Source: Clostridiales bacterium
Lineage (GTDB): Bacteria; Bacillota; Clostridia; Lachnospirales; Lachnospiraceae
DNA: 9,518 bases
Direction of reading: 5' to 3'
NCBI GenBank assembly: GCA_029267975.1
Contig: JAJUHH010000086.1
Coordinates: forward strand, 1-9,518
In this document: one piece after another, positions 6,525 through 9,518 of the stretch
How the letters are laid out: each line of letters starts with the position of its first letter
Numbering within the stretch: position 1 is the first letter of the stretch
Notes under the pieces: generated by a model
The model's input: only the letters and a program-made list of their open reading frames with translations
Told to the model about the DNA's origin: nothing
Databases searched by the model: none
Program-made: the position numbers and the translations under genes

Positions 6525-6567
6525 AAAAAATATGGTATCTCAAAGTAATCCTATGCTCTGAGATACC
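6525..6567 (-). terminator. Intrinsic terminator downstream of cdaR
   Basis: GGTATCTCA (6534-6542) and TGAGATACC (6559-6567) make a perfect 9-bp stem with a 16-base loop, and flanking AATAT/ATATT can extend it imperfectly. On the minus strand the stem is followed by ATATTTTTTGG, so a U-tract starts within three bases. It lies about 210 bases beyond the cdaR stop and about 110 bases before the gntP -10 element, separating the two transcripts. The stem is only moderately GC-rich. Confidence 0.65.
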
Positions 6568-6672
6568 GTAATATTTCTATCATCTCATAGACTTAATATG
6601 TCATTCAATTCAATAATGCCATGAAGAACTGTAGCTGAGATTTTAAACCATCTTGAGAGGCAATAATATCTG

Positions 6673-6774
6673 TATTTCTATATCCCTTGATATTCTATAT
6701 CGCCTAAGTTTTCATATCCCTTGAGTTTCTTTCTATCTTGAGATTTTTATATCTTGTGATTTTTATATCTTGAG
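6673..6774 (-). repeat. Degenerate 16-18 bp tandem repeat abutting the cdaR stop codon
   Basis: Six adjoining plus-strand units can be marked at 6673, 6691, 6709, 6726, 6743 and 6759, of 18, 18, 17, 17, 16 and 16 bp. The last two differ at one base (ATTTTTATATCTTG followed by TG or AG). The minus-strand consensus is about CTCAAGATATAAAAAT. A more decayed unit may lie at 6640-6657. Similarity rises toward the gene, as expected if the newest copies are next to the stop. The core CAAGATATAAAA also occurs in the repeat after gntP. Confidence 0.75.
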
Positions 6775-6777
6775 ATC

Positions 6778-7929
6778 TTAAAGTATCATGATATCCCTCA
6801 CATCCTGATAGAAGTGAATCGCATTATAAAACAAGGAGGAATAGCGGATGGATCTGGGATCATAGCCTGTTCTCTCCTTGATCTTATTGAGCTTATATTG
6901 CAGGGTGTTTTTATGAATGAACATCCGATTTGCCGCAGCAGCAACCGAGCCCTCCTCTTCATAAAAAATATTCAGCAGTCCAATCCACTGGTCAATCTCC
7001 TCCAGGCTGCTGTCCTTAAAGATGCGCAAAATATATTCCCTCTTAATTACAGCAGGAAGCTCGCTTTGGAAGATCTCCATAGAGATGCTGGTGTATAGAC
7101 GGATACCCTTCTGAGGTGAGCGGAGGGAGGTCTTGAGTGCCTTGACAGCCTTAATTACGCTGTTATGGATTAAGGTATAGCCTTCCCAGCTGGCATCAAT
7201 GCCACAACAGAATTTCAGGGGATACTTTGCTTCCACCTCTTTCTTCATATGCTCCGCCAGTCTAATCATATCACTGTCCGGGCAGTCCGGTACGGCACAT
7301 ATGAGTTCCATACCATTTTTTAGACTACAGCTGTTTTTATGCTCTTTCAGGATATTAATGATAATCTTCTCTGCGGCATCAATTATTCTCTGTCTTATGT
7401 CATTCTGCTCCTCCTCTGTCAGAAAAGAAATCGCCATAATCCTTCTGGGCAGAGTAATATCCAGCTGAATCGCTTTGCCCTGTTGCACAAATGCGGGAGT
7501 GATATTTTTAGAATCTCCATACATCCACTCATCCAGATATCGCTCCTTTATTCGCTTATCAATGTCCTTTTGTTCTTTATAATATTGGTCCAGAAGGAGA
7601 ATCTCCGTCATCTTCTTGATGATCTGGCCGTATTTGGCCACTCCTTCATAGGGACCCGTAACCCCGATGACACCTACGATTTCATCCTGAAAATTAATGG
7701 CTAGATTGATACCTGGGCGGGCTCCTTCATACTCCCTGTCGCTTTTCACAATTACCTCCTGCAGCTTTTTATCAACTAGCTCCTTTGCTGCAGCATGAAA
7801 GGTCCCAATCCGTTTCTCATCGCTGCTGGCTATAATAATCCCATCAGCATTCATCATATTAATCTTTTCACCGATGATCTTGCTGATCTCCTGGACAATA
7901 TAGGTTGCATTTCTCTTAGATATATGCAC
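6778..7929 (-). CDS. cdaR: CdaR-family (sugar diacid recognition/PucR-type) transcriptional regulator
   Basis: The 383-residue protein matches the CdaR/SdaR family (E. coli CdaR is about 385). The N-terminal sugar-diacid recognition domain (about 4-135) contains INMMNADGIIIASSDEKRIGTFH (roughly 23-45), the ARPGINLAI segment (70-78) and VGVIGVTGPYEG (85-96). A central degenerate cyclase-like region spans about 160-290. The C-terminal PucR-type helix-turn-helix is at about 325-355, with GSVAAAANRMFIHKNTLQYKL. Members sense glycerate or hexarate-type acids and activate their catabolic genes, so the adjacent gntP and glycerate kinase genes are the natural targets. The start is GTG (7927-7929), preceded by GAGGAA at suitable spacing and matching the usual N-terminus of the family. 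Its own promoter and a terminator suggest a separate transcript. Confidence 0.92.
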   Translation of the reverse strand: MHISKRNATYIVQEISKIIGEKINMMNADGIIIASSDEKRIGTFHAAAKELVDKKLQEVIVKSDREYEGARPGINLAINFQDEIVGVIGVTGPYEGVAKYGQIIKKMTEILLLDQYYKEQKDIDKRIKERYLDEWMYGDSKNITPAFVQQGKAIQLDITLPRRIMAISFLTEEEQNDIRQRIIDAAEKIIINILKEHKNSCSLKNGMELICAVPDCPDSDMIRLAEHMKKEVEAKYPLKFCCGIDASWEGYTLIHNSVIKAVKALKTSLRSPQKGIRLYTSISMEIFQSELPAVIKREYILRIFKDSSLEEIDQWIGLLNIFYEEEGSVAAAANRMFIHKNTLQYKLNKIKERTGYDPRSIRYSSLFYNAIHFYQDVRDIMIL

Positions 7930-7964
7930 GATTTCCTCACTCCATTTCTGATCATGCCATTATT

Positions 7965-7994
7965 ATTATCTTCGTGCTATTATTCTTTTGTAAA
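7965..7994 (-). promoter_or_regulatory. Candidate promoter of cdaR
   Basis: The minus strand has TTTACA (7989-7994, 5 of 6) and GATAAT (7965-7970, 5 of 6) separated by 18 bases. A transcript starting about 7 bases downstream would have a leader near 30 bases. The -35 sits in GATTTACAAAAG, which resembles the palindrome at the gntP promoter and suggests autoregulation. Confidence 0.5.
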
Positions 7995-8055
7995 TCAGGC
8001 TCTCTTATGATATAGGATCAAAATATTCCCTATCTGTTTGTCATAGGAGCCGTAT

Positions 8056-8096
8056 AAAAGACAAATCCGCCCATGACAAAGCCATGCAGCGGATTT
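8056..8096 (-). terminator. Intrinsic terminator of the GH18 gene
   Basis: Starting 3 bases after the GH18 stop codon, the minus strand reads AAATCCGC, an 18-base inner region with a CATG/CATG pairing, then GCGGATTT, giving a perfect 8-bp outer stem (8063-8070 with 8089-8096). GTCTTTTAT follows, providing a short U-tract. It isolates the GH18 gene from cdaR. Confidence 0.8.
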
Positions 8097-8099
8097 ATA

Positions 8100-9125
8100 T
8101 CACACCTTCCCTTTATCCAGTTGTTTTCTGATCCACCCGGTCAGGGTATGGGTTTCATCATTGCTATACTCCCAGTACATGATACCGTACAGACCATTCT
8201 CTCTTACATACCCTGCTTTTTCCTTGAGTGATACCTCATCATCATAGCTGATAAAGGTCTTTCCGTTATATAAATAGGGTGCTTTTGCCTCATCATCCCA
8301 GTAGCGGATAAATCCGTTTTTATTGATAAAGTCCCGTAACAGGCTATGGTAGCTGGGACCATACCCACCCGTGGTTCCTGCCATCTGGTGCAGTCCGTGG
8401 TCAATATCTGGCACATTATGCCACATCCTGGAGTAGAAGGCTGCACCGATCACCAGCTTCTCCTTTGGCACTCCAGCACGCAGAAAGCATTCCACCGCCT
8501 TATCAGCGCTGGCAGGGTACAGATCTCTTTTGTTGCTATACAGGCTGGTATGATGACCGGTATAGGTCAGAAAACCTCCCTTTAAGTCATAGGTCATCAG
8601 CATGACATAATCTACATATTTCTGCACCTTATGCATTTCTGTACAGATGGTAAAATACTCGTCTCCTCCGGCTGCTATGGTAAGCATATAGCTTTTCTCC
8701 TCTGCCTTATCAAGAGCAGCCCGTAAGCATTCCAGCAGCAGGGTATAATTTTCTTTGTCCTGCTCGCTCCCATCAATGCCCGCAACACGAAAGCAGGGAT
8801 ATTCCCAATCGATATCAATTCCGTCAAAGTCATATTCCCTTAGGAGTTCTATGGCAGAGGCTGTGAGCCTTTCTCGCCTTTCCTTAGTCATGGCTGCTTC
8901 CGAAAAGCCCCCGGCTCCCCAGCCTCCTACCGATAATAGTATCTTAAGCTCCGGATTCTGGGCTCGTATCTGCGCTAAGATGCTTTTGCACTCCGGATGG
9001 TTCCATTCTACCCGGCCTTTACGAAGACGCCCAAAGGCAATATTGATCACATCCAGATATCCTACATCTTCCTCAGTGATGTCTTTTAAGTGCCGAGTGC
9101 TTACATATCCGATTAATTTACCCAT
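8100..9125 (-). CDS. Intracellular glycoside hydrolase family 18 (chitinase-like) protein
   Basis: The 341-residue protein is a single GH18 TIM barrel. It has the substrate-binding motif ILLSVGGWGAGGFS (62-75), the catalytic DGIDIDWEYP (101-110; D101, D104, D106 and the general acid E108), LMTYD (176-180), AAFYSRMW (228-235) and the C-terminal barrel-strand MYWEYSND (316-323). GH18 enzymes cleave beta-1,4 links next to N-acetylglucosamine by substrate-assisted catalysis. All expected catalytic residues are present. There is no signal peptide, membrane segment, carbohydrate-binding or LysM domain, so it probably acts in the cytoplasm on imported oligosaccharides, or on cell-wall or spore material released in the mother cell. 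The ATG is preceded by AAGGAACGGAG. It follows a GH130 phosphorylase gene by 113 bp on the same strand. Substrate (chitin oligomers, N-glycan core, muropeptides) cannot be fixed from sequence. Confidence 0.88.
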   Translation of the reverse strand: MGKLIGYVSTRHLKDITEEDVGYLDVINIAFGRLRKGRVEWNHPECKSILAQIRAQNPELKILLSVGGWGAGGFSEAAMTKERRERLTASAIELLREYDFDGIDIDWEYPCFRVAGIDGSEQDKENYTLLLECLRAALDKAEEKSYMLTIAAGGDEYFTICTEMHKVQKYVDYVMLMTYDLKGGFLTYTGHHTSLYSNKRDLYPASADKAVECFLRAGVPKEKLVIGAAFYSRMWHNVPDIDHGLHQMAGTTGGYGPSYHSLLRDFINKNGFIRYWDDEAKAPYLYNGKTFISYDDEVSLKEKAGYVRENGLYGIMYWEYSNDETHTLTGWIRKQLDKGKV

Positions 9126-9164
9126 ACTCCGTTCCTTTTCCTTCCGCTTTCTCTATCTGTCATG

Positions 9165-9192
9165 ATTTTATATAGATTTATTTTAATGTAAA
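9165..9192 (-). promoter_or_regulatory. Candidate promoter of the GH18 gene
   Basis: On the minus strand TTTACA (9187-9192) and TAAAAT (9165-9170) are 16 bases apart, each 5 of 6 to the sigma-A consensus. The predicted leader is about 30 bases. The -35 lies inside one arm of the 9182-9224 hairpin, so a protein binding that palindrome would block it. Confidence 0.45.
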
Positions 9193-9224
9193 GGAAAGTT
9201 CGGAAAAGTTTCCTTTACGTTAAA
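9182..9224 (-). terminator. Long A/T-rich hairpin between the GH130 and GH18 genes
   Basis: TTTAATGTAAAGGAAA (9182-9197) and TTTCCTTTACGTTAAA (9209-9224) pair at 15 of 16 positions (the other is a G-T type pair) around an 11-base loop. It begins 15 bases beyond the GH130 stop codon. No clean U-run follows on the minus strand (ATAAATC), so as a terminator it is weak; it could be an attenuator, an RNA stabilising structure or an operator overlapping the GH18 promoter. Confidence 0.55.
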
Positions 9225-9238
9225 TAACCTTCCAGGCA

Positions 9239-9518
9239 TTAAAGGGTATGCTCCTTGGTAAAATGGATCAACTCATCCACTGTAGTAAAGGCCAGGCCTG
9301 TCACTGTATCGGCACAACCATAATAGATTGCGATCCTCCCTGTATCCTGATCCGCTAAAGCAGCACAGGGGAAGACGACGTTTGGCACGTCGCCAACACA
9401 CTCATAATATTCTTCCGGTCCCAGGATATAGTACTTGGAGCGGTATTTCACTTTCCAGGGCTCCTCAAGGTCAAGTATGGCAGAGCCTACCCGATATACA
9501 AAGCCGTTGCAGCTATGA
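9239..9518 (-). CDS. GH130 glycoside phosphorylase, C-terminal fragment (runs off the right edge)
   Basis: The frame is open from the stop at 9239-9241 to the window edge, giving about 92 residues, HSCNGFVYRVGSAILDLEEP at the start and then WKVKYRSKYYILGPEEYYEC, GDVPNVVFPCAAL, GRIAIYYGCADTVTGLAF and DELIHF. This is the C-terminal part of the five-bladed beta-propeller of GH130, whose members phosphorolyse beta-mannosides, releasing alpha-mannose 1-phosphate. The VPNVVFPC and YYGCADT motifs are diagnostic. The PWKVKYRS and GDVPN wording recalls subfamily 1 (4-O-beta-mannosyl-glucose phosphorylase), but that finer call is from memory of the family and uncertain. A GTG at 9449-9451 is internal, since family-like sequence continues upstream. 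It probably acts in the cytoplasm on imported mannan or N-glycan fragments. Confidence 0.88.
   Translation of the reverse strand, partial: HSCNGFVYRVGSAILDLEEPWKVKYRSKYYILGPEEYYECVGDVPNVVFPCAALADQDTGRIAIYYGCADTVTGLAFTTVDELIHFTKEHTL

Larger units (their letters stand above)
6357..6777. other. 421-bp intergenic stretch between cdaR and gntP
   Basis: No gene is supported. In transcription order it holds a 16-18 bp tandem repeat array abutting the cdaR stop, about 100 bp of unremarkable A/T-rich sequence (6568-6669), a terminator-like hairpin, then the gntP promoter region with two small palindromes. An open frame over 6199-6465 that enters this stretch is in a different frame from gntP, has no ribosome binding site and is not believed. 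Confidence 0.7.

Noticed and set aside
9449..9451. GTG as the start of a complete 70-residue protein at the right edge
   Set aside because: GH130-like sequence continues in frame upstream to the window edge, so the GTG is an internal Val codon.

Overview
The window looks like chromosomal DNA from a low- to mid-GC Firmicute of the class Clostridia, probably a Lachnospiraceae relative. The reasons are purine-rich Shine-Dalgarno boxes (GGAGG type), sigma-A-like promoters, the gdpP-rplI gene order typical of Firmicutes, and closest recalled family resemblances. This taxonomic call is an inference. Every supported gene lies on the minus strand, so transcription runs from the right edge to the left edge.

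Read in the direction of transcription, the layout is as follows. At the right edge is the C-terminal end of a GH130 glycoside phosphorylase (9239-9518). An A/T-rich hairpin and a promoter separate it from an intracellular GH18 glycosidase (8100-9125), which ends in a good intrinsic terminator. Next comes a compact sugar-acid locus: a CdaR-type regulator (6778-7929), a GntP-family permease (4962-6356) and a type-I glycerate 2-kinase (3580-4716). The simplest reading is uptake of glycerate or a similar small acid, phosphorylation to 2-phosphoglycerate and entry into glycolysis, with CdaR as the likely controller. A similar palindromic sequence (GATTT..ACAAAA) lies at both the cdaR and the gntP promoter and is a candidate operator. 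After the kinase come a 169-bp imperfect foldback sequence and then a secreted transglutaminase-like protein (2308-3201), which has a tyrosine where the family's catalytic histidine should be. At the left edge are gdpP (c-di-AMP phosphodiesterase, 61-2121) and the first 12 codons of rplI (ribosomal protein L9).

The genes themselves are of known families. The less ordinary content is between them. Short degenerate tandem repeats of different period sit at or just beyond gene 3' ends: about 15 bp after the transglutaminase gene, 6 bp after the kinase gene, 16-18 bp after cdaR, and a shorter 14-bp set after gntP. The cdaR and gntP sets share the core CAAGATATAAAA. The 15-bp and 6-bp arrays run through a TAG stop and stay open in frame beyond it. 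Together with the long foldback these are the best candidates for something undescribed. No CRISPR array, tRNA, rRNA, insertion sequence or defence system was seen.
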